64,000 nucleotides of DNA from a candidate division BRC1 bacterium ADurb.Bin183 (GTDB taxonomy: Bacteria > Sumerlaeota > Sumerlaeia > MWCT01): the NCBI GenBank assembly GCA_002070185.1, contig MWCT01000005.1, forward strand, positions 62,001-126,000. Reading direction: 5' to 3'. The notes under the pieces were generated by a model. That model did not search any database, was not told the DNA's origin, and worked only from the letters and a program-made list of their open reading frames with translations. This document shows, in pieces, positions 9,982-18,450 of the stretch. How positions within the stretch are numbered: the first letter of the stretch is position 1; the number at the start of each line of letters is the position of its first letter. Both the position numbers and the translations under genes were made by a program.

Positions 9982-10746
9982 ATGAGAAAAATGTGTTTTG
10001 TTGTTTTTGCGCTGGCGCTGATGACGAGCCTTGCCGCGGCTCAGATTACGGATATCATCACGCTTCATGCCTGCGATGCAAATGGCGCAATTACATCAAC
10101 CGGCAGTTTTACGGTGAAAGGCGTTGTGACAACAATTAATCTTGATGGAGGTGCTCTGCAATTTTATCTGCAGGATGCCACAGGCGGCGTACAGGTTTTT
10201 AAATCAGGTTCTTCGTCTTGGTATTCATCCAAAGGTCTCGCTATTGGAAAAGAAATTACAGTCACAGGGGTTCTGGATCAATATTATAGCATGTTAGAAA
10301 TTGTGCCAGCTAATGAAACTGACATCACAGTCCTTGGCGATGGAGTTATCCCTGATCCAGAAGAGATTACAATTAACGACCTTCAAGATTTGACTGTTGC
10401 TGATCAAAATCGTTTTAACAAACGAGGAAAACTGGTTGTGATCAACAATGTTTACAAAGCCGACCCCAAACCAGCAGGCGGCACAGACTGGCCTGAGCTT
10501 GGAAAAGATTCCAACAAATTCTGTATTGCCATCGGCAGCCCCAATGCAACACCCACCGGTATTTTAAGGTTTGACAAAGATACTGATTGCGACGAAAATC
10601 CTGAACCCACCTGGCCCCAAAATGTGAGAGGCGTTTTTACACAGAACGATGGCTCTTCTCCTTTTTTCTCGGTTTTCCAAGTGTCGCCAATGGCATATAC
10701 TGATTTTTCTGCTTATACTTCCGTCAACGATTGGGAAATGTATTAA
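9982..10746 (+). CDS. Secreted OB-fold-like protein with W-x-x-Y tail
   Basis: A 254-residue exported protein with a signal peptide ending AAA-QI and an AAAGGAG ribosome site. The mature part contains an OB-fold-like segment (about residues 40-110: GSFTVKGVVTTINLDGG, YLQDATGGVQVF, GKEITVTGVLDQY), as in secreted DNA/nuclease-associated OB domains. No nuclease or other catalytic domain is attached. The last residues are VNDWEMY. A second exported OB-fold protein at 58 kb has the same layout and ends DWNEYKK. A hairpin terminator follows. Function unknown; ligand binding at the cell surface is inference. Confidence 0.8.
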   Translation: MRKMCFVVFALALMTSLAAAQITDIITLHACDANGAITSTGSFTVKGVVTTINLDGGALQFYLQDATGGVQVFKSGSSSWYSSKGLAIGKEITVTGVLDQYYSMLEIVPANETDITVLGDGVIPDPEEITINDLQDLTVADQNRFNKRGKLVVINNVYKADPKPAGGTDWPELGKDSNKFCIAIGSPNATPTGILRFDKDTDCDENPEPTWPQNVRGVFTQNDGSSPFFSVFQVSPMAYTDFSAYTSVNDWEMY

Positions 10747-10777
10747 TCCATTTTTCCAGATTAAGTTAAATGAATTG

Positions 10778-10804
10778 GGCGGGCGTGATTGCCCGCCTTT
10801 TTTT
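10778..10804 (+). terminator. Terminator after the OB-fold gene
   Basis: GGCGGGC (10778-10784), loop GTGATT, GCCCGCC (10791-10797), then seven T residues. The minus side lacks a T tract, so it serves the plus-strand gene. Confidence 0.87.
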
Positions 10805-10823
10805 ATCGGTATATTAAATCGGA

Positions 10824-11789
10824 TTATCGGACGATACCGCGTTCGATGAGGAGTCCTGCAGCGCCGATGACGCCGGCATCGTTGCCCAGACGAGCGGGGA
10901 GAATTTTAAGTTTCGCAAAATGCTCGGCAAAGACGCGGCGCTTAACCTCAACGCGGGCGGGCTCCAGCAATACTTCTCCCGCTTTCATCATGCCGCCGCC
11001 CACCACGATAATATCGGGGTTGAGGGCGCTCACAACGGCGGACATTCCTAATCCCAAATATGTGCCCGCTTCAATCATGGCATCTCTTGAGAATGAATCG
11101 CCTGCCAGCCGCGCCTCATCAATTAATTTGGATGTCAGAGGTTTTCCTTCATCTATCCATTGGCGAAGAATCGTCTGGGCGCCGCTTTTGATTTTTGCCA
11201 TTGCCCTGCGAACGAGGGAATTAGCTGAGGCGTAAGATTCAAGACAACCGCGATTGCCGCATGCGCATGGGTCGCCGTCTGGAACAATAGTCATATGCCC
11301 AAGTTCGCCGGCGCAATCATTAGTGCCGCGGATAAGTTTGCCCTCAATAATAATGCCGCCGCCCACGCCGGTTCCAAGCGTATAGGCGATCATTAAACAC
11401 GCGTTTTGTCCCGCGCCTTTCCAATATTCTGCGTATGCCGCCGCATTGGCGTCGTTTTCAAGGTTTGCGGGAATTCCAAAAGCGGATTGAATGCGGTCGC
11501 GGAGCGGAATATTCACCCATCCCGGAAGATTAACAGCTTTGCGAACGATTCCATTTTTTGTGTCCATCGGACCCGGCGAGCCGATGCCTATGGCTTTGAC
11601 CTTCTTCAGGTCAACGCCCTTTTCTTTAACAACTGATTTAACCGAGCGTATGATATTTATAATAACACCGTCGGGACCTCTTTCCCCTTCCGATGGAATC
11701 TCCACCTTGTGGACAAGTTTTCCTTCTCGTGAAACAAGGGCTGTCTTGATGAATGTTCCTCCAAGATCAACGCCGATGAGGTATGTCAT
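10824..11789 (-). CDS. ROK-family sugar kinase, probable glucokinase
   Basis: Phosphorylates glucose (or a related sugar) with ATP in the cytoplasm. The 321 residues show the phosphate-binding IGVDLGGTFIKTAL at the N-terminus, IGIGSPGP near 90, LENDANAAAYAE near 130 with the catalytic Asp, and GTGVGGGII. The zinc site CACGNRGCLE near 175 defines the ROK family. A GGAGAGG site precedes the ATG. The gene faces the OB-fold gene and its terminator. The exact sugar (glucose, fructose or N-acetylmannosamine) cannot be fixed from sequence alone; glucokinase is the usual assignment for this motif set. Confidence 0.9.
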   Translation of the reverse strand: MTYLIGVDLGGTFIKTALVSREGKLVHKVEIPSEGERGPDGVIINIIRSVKSVVKEKGVDLKKVKAIGIGSPGPMDTKNGIVRKAVNLPGWVNIPLRDRIQSAFGIPANLENDANAAAYAEYWKGAGQNACLMIAYTLGTGVGGGIIIEGKLIRGTNDCAGELGHMTIVPDGDPCACGNRGCLESYASANSLVRRAMAKIKSGAQTILRQWIDEGKPLTSKLIDEARLAGDSFSRDAMIEAGTYLGLGMSAVVSALNPDIIVVGGGMMKAGEVLLEPARVEVKRRVFAEHFAKLKILPARLGNDAGVIGAAGLLIERGIVR

Positions 11790-12022
11790 AAAACCTCTCC
11801 ATAATTGAGACCACTAAATATTTTAGTAATTTTTGAAAAATTAAACAAAGCCAAAGAATCAGATAAAATTCAAAAAGGTGATTTATAGTCTTTGCAATGA
11901 TAGGCGTCAAGTGAATCAGAGAATTTTTATCAAAAAAATAGTATGTTTGAGGATATAATAAATTTGACAACATTGATAAAAAATGCCGATTGTAAAAATT
12001 AATAAACTCGATGAGGTGTAAA

Positions 12023-12412
12023 ATGTCCAAACTGATTTACGTTATTGATGATGAAATGGAAATTTGTGAATTATTAAAAATCACATTAGAGGCGAGAGAT
12101 TTCAATGTGCAGGTTGGCTATGACGGCGAAAGCGCCATTAAAATGGTAAAAAAGAAAAAACCCGACCTTTTAATCATTGACCTCAAAATGCCTCGCATGA
12201 ACGGATATGAAGTCATAGCGCATTTGAAAAATCAGACAGAAACAGCGGATTTGCCCATCATGGTTCTGACCAGCCTCACACAAGGGTCGCGGAAAAGCGA
12301 TGACGAATGGAAAAAAAGTTTGAATGTGGTGGCTTTTTTGACAAAACCATTCGAGCCCATTCAGGTTGTGAATTTAGTCCAGAAAATATTTGACGCTGCG
12401 AACGAAAAATAA
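12023..12412 (+). CDS. Single-domain response regulator (CheY-like receiver)
   Basis: A 129-residue receiver domain without an output domain. It has the acidic pair IDDE near residue 7, the phospho-acceptor Asp in LIIDLKMP near 54, and the conserved Lys in LTKPFEP near 108. The ATG at 12023 is chosen because GAGGTG lies four bases upstream; a start four codons earlier would lack this site. It is 23 bases upstream of the O-antigen-ligase-like gene and probably cotranscribed with it. No histidine kinase is adjacent, so its partner is unknown. Confidence 0.92.
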   Translation: MSKLIYVIDDEMEICELLKITLEARDFNVQVGYDGESAIKMVKKKKPDLLIIDLKMPRMNGYEVIAHLKNQTETADLPIMVLTSLTQGSRKSDDEWKKSLNVVAFLTKPFEPIQVVNLVQKIFDAANEK

Positions 12413-12435
12413 AAAATCCCCCTAATCGCTTTTTT

Positions 12436-14799
12436 ATGTCAAACACATCAGATAATAATTTCCAAACATCCGTATTATTTACAATTCTTTTAACGGCGTT
12501 ATGCGCCGGGCTTTTGACGCTGCTTGGCGTCCTGCTGCACTTTTCAAATTTTATTGTCGTCTTTGGCATCATCGCGCTTGCCATCATTTCCATCTACAAA
12601 CCGAATTACCCGCTTTATTTGCTCGCGCTTATGCTCCCATTTTTTGGAAACAATCCCGGCGGCAAATACAGCCTCATGACAGTTGATATGGTGTTGATAT
12701 TGATTTTATTGCGCTGGTTTGTTCCTCTCATTTTTAAAAAAAAGCGTCGAATCCTGACCTCTTGTTTAGATGTTTGGATAGGACTTTTTTTATTCCTGAC
12801 ATTGCTTTCATTGTTTCAGCTCAGGCATGATTTGTGGAATGCTTATTTGTGGTCGGGCACGTCCCTTTGGTTCGTCTATAGAATTTACACCGCATACGCG
12901 GTGGATTTTTTTTGGTCAATCCGCCTATTGTTAAATCTTGTTATCGGCATCCTTTTTTATTATTATGTTTTGAATAATGTGGAGCAAGAAGAACAAATAA
13001 AAAAGATTGGGTTTGCCGCGCTGGGCGGGTTGATTATTTCCATCATTGCCGGCATTTTAGATTTTCATAAGATTATTGACCTGACCTTTTTTCGCCCGCT
13101 TAACCCAGATATAGAGCGATTCGGTTATAGCCGTTTAATGAGCCTCTTTTGGCACTCGGACTGGTTTATGGAATATATGCTCCCTATCGCCCCTTTTTTT
13201 CTCCTGCCGCTTTTTTTAGGTTCGGCAAAATCCAAAATGAAGACGCTGATTCTTGCAATCTTGATTTTATATTCGACCATTTTTACATATCAAAGAGCGG
13301 CGTGGATTTCCTTTGGCGTTATGGTTTTAGCGATGATTTTTCTGGTGAAAAAGACACTCTTTTCGCGCCTTGCCAGACGCCGTAGTATAATAATATTTCT
13401 CGCGGCAATTTTATTCTTATCCGTATTTTTTGCGATAATCCTTTTTGCAAATTCAAACCTGCGGATATCGCTTGCAAACCGTTTTTCTGAGTTATTCCTT
13501 TTCTCAGATCGAACCCGCATTTGGGATCAGGGACTTTCCCTCTGGTCAAAAAAGCCCCTGTTCGGCGTAGGCGCTGGCAATTATTATTATTATCATAGAA
13601 CTACCTACCAGCCGGATCATCCTTTTTATAATTTTGACAAGGTAACGGCGCATAACACTTATCTCCATATACTGGTTGAACGCGGTGTGTTCGCGCTTTT
13701 AGCTTTCCTTTTGCTCTTATTATATTCTTTGAAAAAATCGCTTAAAACTTTTACAAGATGCCAGCCGAATTCATTGGAGCGGACTATTGCTGGAGGATGC
13801 GCCGTAGCGCTTATAATTTTCATTATCTATGGGCTTGCCCAATATATGTTTTATATACGCATCGTGGAAATCATTTTCTGGTTTGTGCTGGGGTTATCCG
13901 CTTTCACCGGAACAAAATGTCTGGAACAAAAACAAATGACAGCAAGGGAGAAGTGTTGCCTTGCGGGCTTTGGCGCAGGCGCGTTTATATTGATGCTGAT
14001 ATTCCAACCGACGGCAAAAGATTTGTTTTACTGGTCGGAATATTCAAACCCTGACGTGCGATTTATGGCATCATGGTTCGACCCTTGGGATGAGCGAACG
14101 ATTGAATGCCGGGAGGAAGTGCTGGAAACTCGCTTTGTGGTGTTTCATCCGGACACTGCTCAAAAACCTGTCCGCGTGGATATGCTCATAAACGGCAAGG
14201 TTTTAGCTTCGATGCCATGCCGCGATAAAGAACCGCATGAAATCGCCGCGTTTATTCCGCCCCAATCCAAACAGCCGTTGCATGTCAAACTCCTTGCCGA
14301 CCGCCCATTCAAAGGAATTGAGGTTTATCCGGAGACCGGCGTGCGCGCCCCATTTCATTGCATCGTGGAACGCGATTTCAGATGCCGTCCATTGGGCTTG
14401 AAAGGGATAGGTTTTTCCAAGTGGGAGGATTTGAACGGCATCGGTTTCCGTTGGACAAATGCACCAGAGGCGTTTTGCGATGTGGCGGTTTCATCGCCCG
14501 TGCTTGCCTTGCAGCTGACCGCATCAAACCCCGACCTTTCCGCAAACCCGCTGACTGTGAATATCGAACTGAGTGATTCGGCTGGCGGAACGATTGCAAA
14601 ACGAGAGCTAACCTTTGCCAATCAACAGGAAATCAAAACCGTTCGATTTAACATCCCGTTTCCTGCGGTAAAAACGGCAAGACTGAGCATCAAGGTTGAT
14701 CGCATGTTTTGTCCGCTTGATAGCGGAGGAAACGATTCGCGCATTCTTGGGATTTATGTCAGCGAGCCTTTGTGGGAAGACAAGGCAGGCGGGAAGTGA
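12436..14799 (+). CDS. O-antigen ligase/Wzy-like membrane protein with C-terminal extracytoplasmic domain
   Basis: A 787-residue inner-membrane protein. Residues 1 to about 510 contain about a dozen hydrophobic segments with the Wzy_C/WaaL-type loop VGAGNYYYYHRTTY and AHNTYLHILVERG (near 375-420). These proteins polymerise or ligate lipid-linked glycans at the periplasmic face. Residues about 530-787 are a soluble beta-rich tail not usual for the family. The last 46 bases overlap the convergent thiD gene. A second, shorter family member lies at 43 kb. Substrate unknown. Confidence 0.88.
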   Translation: MSNTSDNNFQTSVLFTILLTALCAGLLTLLGVLLHFSNFIVVFGIIALAIISIYKPNYPLYLLALMLPFFGNNPGGKYSLMTVDMVLILILLRWFVPLIFKKKRRILTSCLDVWIGLFLFLTLLSLFQLRHDLWNAYLWSGTSLWFVYRIYTAYAVDFFWSIRLLLNLVIGILFYYYVLNNVEQEEQIKKIGFAALGGLIISIIAGILDFHKIIDLTFFRPLNPDIERFGYSRLMSLFWHSDWFMEYMLPIAPFFLLPLFLGSAKSKMKTLILAILILYSTIFTYQRAAWISFGVMVLAMIFLVKKTLFSRLARRRSIIIFLAAILFLSVFFAIILFANSNLRISLANRFSELFLFSDRTRIWDQGLSLWSKKPLFGVGAGNYYYYHRTTYQPDHPFYNFDKVTAHNTYLHILVERGVFALLAFLLLLLYSLKKSLKTFTRCQPNSLERTIAGGCAVALIIFIIYGLAQYMFYIRIVEIIFWFVLGLSAFTGTKCLEQKQMTAREKCCLAGFGAGAFILMLIFQPTAKDLFYWSEYSNPDVRFMASWFDPWDERTIECREEVLETRFVVFHPDTAQKPVRVDMLINGKVLASMPCRDKEPHEIAAFIPPQSKQPLHVKLLADRPFKGIEVYPETGVRAPFHCIVERDFRCRPLGLKGIGFSKWEDLNGIGFRWTNAPEAFCDVAVSSPVLALQLTASNPDLSANPLTVNIELSDSAGGTIAKRELTFANQQEIKTVRFNIPFPAVKTARLSIKVDRMFCPLDSGGNDSRILGIYVSEPLWEDKAGGK

Positions 14800-15566
14800 T
14801 TGACTGGCGCGATGCCCTGCCCGATAGGTTCCGCTCTTTGTATGGCTTCCGTAATATATTGCTTTGCCCGTACGATTGATTCCAGCAAGGCAAAACCGTT
14901 CGCTAACGAGGCGGTAATTGCCGCCGATAAAGTGCATCCCGTCCCATGAGTATGTGGCGTTTGTATGCGCGGGGACTCGAAGCGTTCCCATGTATTGCCA
15001 TCAAAAAAAATATCTACCGCTTCCTTTTCTTTTAAATGCCCGCCCTTGATGAGAACAGCCTTTGCGCCCATTTTAATTATTTGCTCCGCGCCGTTTTTCA
15101 TTTGCTCTTCATCATGAATTAAGATGCCTGCCAACACCGATGCCTCGTCAATATTGGGCGTCACAACATCAGCGCGGGGAAGGAGCCGCTCTTTTAATGC
15201 GACAATCGCCTCCTCAAGGAGCAGACGGTTTCCGCCCTTAGCCACCATAACAGGATCAACAACAAGCGGGATATTTGAATACTCCTGCAAAACGCGCGCG
15301 GCGGCGCTTATGAGCGAAGCATTGAAAAGCATCCCGGTTTTAATGGCATCTGCGCCGATGTCAGAAAGGACAGAGCGTATCTGAAGTTCAAGAAATTCCG
15401 GCGGAACTGCCCAGACCCCTTGAACGCCCTGAGTATTCTGGGCGGTGAGGGCGGCTAAGGCGCTAGCTCCATAAACGCCAAAATTATGGAAAGTTTTCAA
15501 ATCCGCCTGAATGCCTGCGCCTCCGCCTGAATCGGACCCGGCAATGGTTAAAGCCTTTGAAAACAT
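14754..15566 (-). CDS. thiD: Hydroxymethylpyrimidine/phosphomethylpyrimidine kinase
   Basis: Phosphorylates HMP and HMP-phosphate to make the pyrimidine half of thiamine. The 270 residues show AGSDSGGGAGIQADLKTF at the N-terminus, the substrate-loop region KTGMLF near 95, DPVMVAKGG near 125 and THGTGCTLSAAI near 210 with the catalytic GTGC. Its ATG overlaps the stop codon of the upstream DUF374 gene (TAATG), so the two are translationally coupled. No TPP-riboswitch-like element was recognised upstream of the operon. Confidence 0.95.
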   Translation of the reverse strand: MFSKALTIAGSDSGGGAGIQADLKTFHNFGVYGASALAALTAQNTQGVQGVWAVPPEFLELQIRSVLSDIGADAIKTGMLFNASLISAAARVLQEYSNIPLVVDPVMVAKGGNRLLLEEAIVALKERLLPRADVVTPNIDEASVLAGILIHDEEQMKNGAEQIIKMGAKAVLIKGGHLKEKEAVDIFFDGNTWERFESPRIQTPHTHGTGCTLSAAITASLANGFALLESIVRAKQYITEAIQRAEPIGQGIAPVNHFPPALSSHKGSLT

Positions 15567-16243
15567 TACCGCATTTCTCTTTTCATTTGAATGAGTGTAT
15601 CTTCAAGCGATTTTCTTGCATCTTCCATTTCCTGATGATTCGCATTAGGATGAACTGAGATTGGTTTTCCTGCCCTCACGATGCAACATGAAAAGGGGAG
15701 AGGTATTTCACAGCGATCCCATGAACGAAGTTGAATCTTTTTTGATATATGAACGGCAACTGGGACAACAAGCGCATCCGCAGTCTTTGATAGCAGAATA
15801 GCGCCGGGTTTGACAACCGCTCTTGGACCTCGGGGACCGTCAACTGCTAACGCCGCTGTTTTGCCCTCAACAAGAATATCTTTAAGAGAAAGAAGCGCGC
15901 TCATGCCTCCCCGGGATGTCGAACCCCTGATTGTGCCGTATCCCAATTTATTCAAAAATTTTGAAAATAACTCGCCGTCCCGACTGCGGCTGGTCATGAC
16001 AAATATCTTTTTGCGGGCATTTTCCTTCCTGCCTGCGGCGGCGATAACAAATAAATCCCCATGCCAGAATCCATAGATCAAACCTTTGCCGGAACCAATC
16101 GCATCATCAACATATTGCCAGTTTTGAAATTTAATGCGGAGCGCTGCCCACCACAATCTTGTCAGGCAGTATCCCAGAGGCAGCCCAATGGTTGTAAGAA
16201 AGAAAAATTTTGCTCCTTTCAAAAAGCTTCGCATTTGCTTCAT
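15566..16243 (-). CDS. DUF374 lysophospholipid acyltransferase family protein
   Basis: A 225-residue protein with an N-terminal hydrophobic segment. The DUF374 pattern includes YGFWHGDLFVIA near 58 (the His of the acyltransferase site), TSRSRDGEL, GTIRGSTSRGG near 110 and AVDGPRGPR near 140. The family is LpxL/LplT-like and transfers acyl chains to lipid A precursors or phospholipids at the inner membrane; the exact acceptor is unknown. It is coupled to thiD downstream and lies 46 bases after the HU gene. It supports an outer-membrane lipid biosynthesis context. Confidence 0.88.
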   Translation of the reverse strand: MKQMRSFLKGAKFFFLTTIGLPLGYCLTRLWWAALRIKFQNWQYVDDAIGSGKGLIYGFWHGDLFVIAAAGRKENARKKIFVMTSRSRDGELFSKFLNKLGYGTIRGSTSRGGMSALLSLKDILVEGKTAALAVDGPRGPRAVVKPGAILLSKTADALVVPVAVHISKKIQLRSWDRCEIPLPFSCCIVRAGKPISVHPNANHQEMEDARKSLEDTLIQMKREMR

Positions 16244-16289
16244 GTAAATTATCCGTCAGCGTATCATTGAAAATAGGCGAGCGCGGAGA

Positions 16290-16577
16290 TTATGCGGATG
16301 AGGGTTTGTTGACTTCTTCTCGAAACGCCTTACCGGGTTTGAACGCGGCGACTTTTTTTGAAGGGATGACAATCGCTGCGCCTGTTCGCGGATTCCGTCC
16401 GGTTCTGCCTTTTTTTTCCTTCATATAAAAAGTGCCGAACCCGACCAGGCAGACTTTTTCTCCTTCAAGCAGGGCTTTCTTAATGGACTCAAGAAAATAC
16501 TCAAGTGTCTCAAATGATTGATTGCGCGAAAGCCCGGTCTTTTCCATCAGTAATTTCGCAACTTCAGCCTTTGTCAT
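16290..16577 (-). CDS. HU/IHF-family DNA-binding protein
   Basis: A 95-residue nucleoid protein that bends DNA. It has the alpha-helical dimer half (MTKAEVAKLL, GLSRNQSFETLEYFL) and the beta-arm signature VGFGTF followed by GRTGRNPRTG. The protein has the normal HU length. The arm sequence cannot separate HU from an IHF subunit. It is the first gene of a probable operon with DUF374 and thiD. Confidence 0.95.
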   Translation of the reverse strand: MTKAEVAKLLMEKTGLSRNQSFETLEYFLESIKKALLEGEKVCLVGFGTFYMKEKKGRTGRNPRTGAAIVIPSKKVAAFKPGKAFREEVNKPSSA

Positions 16578-16684
16578 TTTTAATACCTTCTGGGATTCAA
16601 TTTTGTTTCGATGAAAAAATATAACACAATATCACCCTGCAATAAGTTTTCAATGTCAAGTTAAAAAAGGATTAGAATCCCCGA

Positions 16685-17062
16685 TTAACGATTCAATCTC
16701 TTTTCAATTAAGGGATACGAAAAATCGCGTCCCTGCAAAGTATTCCACATAGCAAAAACACAGACCGCCTCGTAGGCAATGATAACGATAATCAGAATCA
16801 GTATATTCACAGAACTCATAATCCCCGCAAGCGACACATTAATCACGCCTACCAATTTTGTGAACAGATGAACAACCAGCCCCATGAAGACAGCGGCAAG
16901 AAAAATGGTTTGAAAAAAAATGCCCTGATGAGCGTGAAAAACTATACGGCGGCTGCGTTCCTTAAACGTCATCCAAATAATGCCGTTGAAGAGAATTCCC
17001 CACAACGGAATCGCTGCGAACAAATGGCTGAGAAAAATATAACCCCGTTCTTCTTCGTCCAT
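16685..17062 (-). CDS. DUF4870-like small membrane protein
   Basis: A 125-residue protein with about four hydrophobic segments. The charged start, SHLFAAIPLWGILFNGIIW, HAHQGIFFQ and the final FSYPLI are the usual DUF4870 (Tic20-like) landmarks. The family has no established function. AAGGGGCG lies at a good distance upstream of the ATG. It probably stands alone, with about 107 and 128 bases on either side. Confidence 0.85.
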   Translation of the reverse strand: MDEEERGYIFLSHLFAAIPLWGILFNGIIWMTFKERSRRIVFHAHQGIFFQTIFLAAVFMGLVVHLFTKLVGVINVSLAGIMSSVNILILIIVIIAYEAVCVFAMWNTLQGRDFSYPLIEKRLNR

Positions 17063-17190
17063 AATAACGCCCCTTTGGAAAAAAATCTCCCATTACTAAC
17101 GCTACAAAAGGATAATACAGATAGCCTTTTGGCGTTGTCCATAAAAAACATAAATTTCACACTCGGCGAATTCGACGGCGCATCAAAGGA

Positions 17191-17925
17191 TTATTTATGA
17201 ACCCATGCAGGCAGAGATCTCCATACAGAGCACAGCTCTTTGTTATATTCCTTATATCGGGGTTCCCATTTCGCCACAAGATTCCAGAATCGCCGCGAAT
17301 GATTCAGGACAACCGTGTGGCAAAGTTCATGCAAAAAAATATATTCAACAAGACGCCGCGGTATCATCATCAGCTTAAAGTTGAGGTTGATGTTTTTTTT
17401 CTGAGAACAACTTGCCCAAATGCTTTTCTGCCCTTTGATGGCAACACGATTATAGGAAAAACCTGTTTCTTGGCTGATGCGTTTAAGAATTGGAACAAGC
17501 CTGCGTTGAGTTTTGTTTTTCAGCCAGAGGAACAGAGCAAGGCGGCATTTTCTTTTATCCTCAACATCCCCCCAAAGAGAAATTGTGCCTGCATTATCTC
17601 CGTATAGGCGCACCTCAGGAAAAGAAGCCTTGTGATATTTGACATTCCAGATCTCATCAACAGACTGAAGATGTATTTTATCCGGAAGGCTGTTTTCCCA
17701 TTGGTATTGTAAATTTTGCTGATGCACGCGTTCTGCCTGACGCTTGATCCACTCCTTTTCTTTCTGGATGAGGGCAGGGATGCGCCGCGAATCGAATCCT
17801 TTGGGAATAACAACAACAAGCCCTTTATCGCCTGTGATTTTTAGCCAGACGTTTTTAGCCCGAAGACTCGTTTCGAGTGTGAAATTTGAAAAATCGAAAT
17901 TATATTTTTTCGCCGTGTTTTCCAT
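17191..17925 (-). CDS. YgjP-like (DUF45) metal-dependent hydrolase
   Basis: A 244-residue cytoplasmic protein with the zinc site HELCHTVVLNHSRRFW near residue 206, that is HExxH plus a third His, preceded by the family block IWASCSQKKNINLNFKL. The YgjP/SprT-like family is regarded as a putative metalloprotease. The N-terminal half (about 1-95) is the usual beta domain. Length is normal. The ribosome site is weak. Substrate unknown. Confidence 0.9.
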   Translation of the reverse strand: MENTAKKYNFDFSNFTLETSLRAKNVWLKITGDKGLVVVIPKGFDSRRIPALIQKEKEWIKRQAERVHQQNLQYQWENSLPDKIHLQSVDEIWNVKYHKASFPEVRLYGDNAGTISLWGDVEDKRKCRLALFLWLKNKTQRRLVPILKRISQETGFSYNRVAIKGQKSIWASCSQKKNINLNFKLMMIPRRLVEYIFLHELCHTVVLNHSRRFWNLVAKWEPRYKEYNKELCSVWRSLPAWVHK

Positions 17926-18165
17926 AATTTATATACCTACTTCGTCCGCCCATCCAAATGCAACAAGAAAAACGCCCGCACCTTGTGAATTGCGCCACAA
18001 AATAATACGCATATCATTGATATTTCAAATGTTATGCAAATTAGACGAGAATCATCTTGAGGCGGTCGGGCGGGCGGTTTCGATATGTTGCCGCGCCGAT
18101 ATTTTATTATTGCAGTTAGGGCAACACCGGGCTATATCCAAAATAATTTTTTGAGGATGAGAAAA

Positions 18166-18384
18166 ATGAAAGAATGTTTCGGAATACATTTTGGTTTCTT
18201 TTTCGAAGACCATATCGGCGACGCACAAGCGATTCGCAAATGTTATGAATGCGAGGATTTTGAAAAATGCTATAAAGTCGCCCTGATACAGAGTTTGAAA
18301 AGTCTCAAAATGGAAATTCGACAAGGCGTGAGAAACCTCCGCAATTCAATGGGGGGAAGCCACTCGGAATTTCCGTTTGGTTAA
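18166..18384 (+). CDS. Small cysteine-containing protein of unknown function
   Basis: A 72-residue product. The ATG at 18166 sits nine bases after GAGG (18153-18156). Residues 28-35 hold CYECEDFEKCYK, a CxxC plus a nearby Cys, followed by an amphipathic helix (ALIQSLKSLKMEIRQGVRNL). The spacing and ribosome site make it a likely real gene. I recall similar short proteins with a CxxCxDFxxCY pattern but cannot name a family. A metal or Fe-S site is possible but not established. It is 66 bases upstream of hflX. Confidence 0.6.
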   Translation: MKECFGIHFGFFFEDHIGDAQAIRKCYECEDFEKCYKVALIQSLKSLKMEIRQGVRNLRNSMGGSHSEFPFG

Positions 18385-18450
18385 TTTTCGCTTAATTTTG
18401 AATTCGTTTATTCTTGCGCTGATTATTTCAGCCTGCCTATCGTTTCCAAT

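Noticed and set aside
11900..12010. TATAAT- and TTGACA-like boxes before the receiver gene
   Set aside because: The boxes are present separately, but no pair has a 15-19-base spacing in the correct order.
15566..16577. TPP riboswitch for the thiD operon
   Set aside because: Neither the gap upstream of the HU gene nor the junctions inside the operon contain a recognisable THI-box core.
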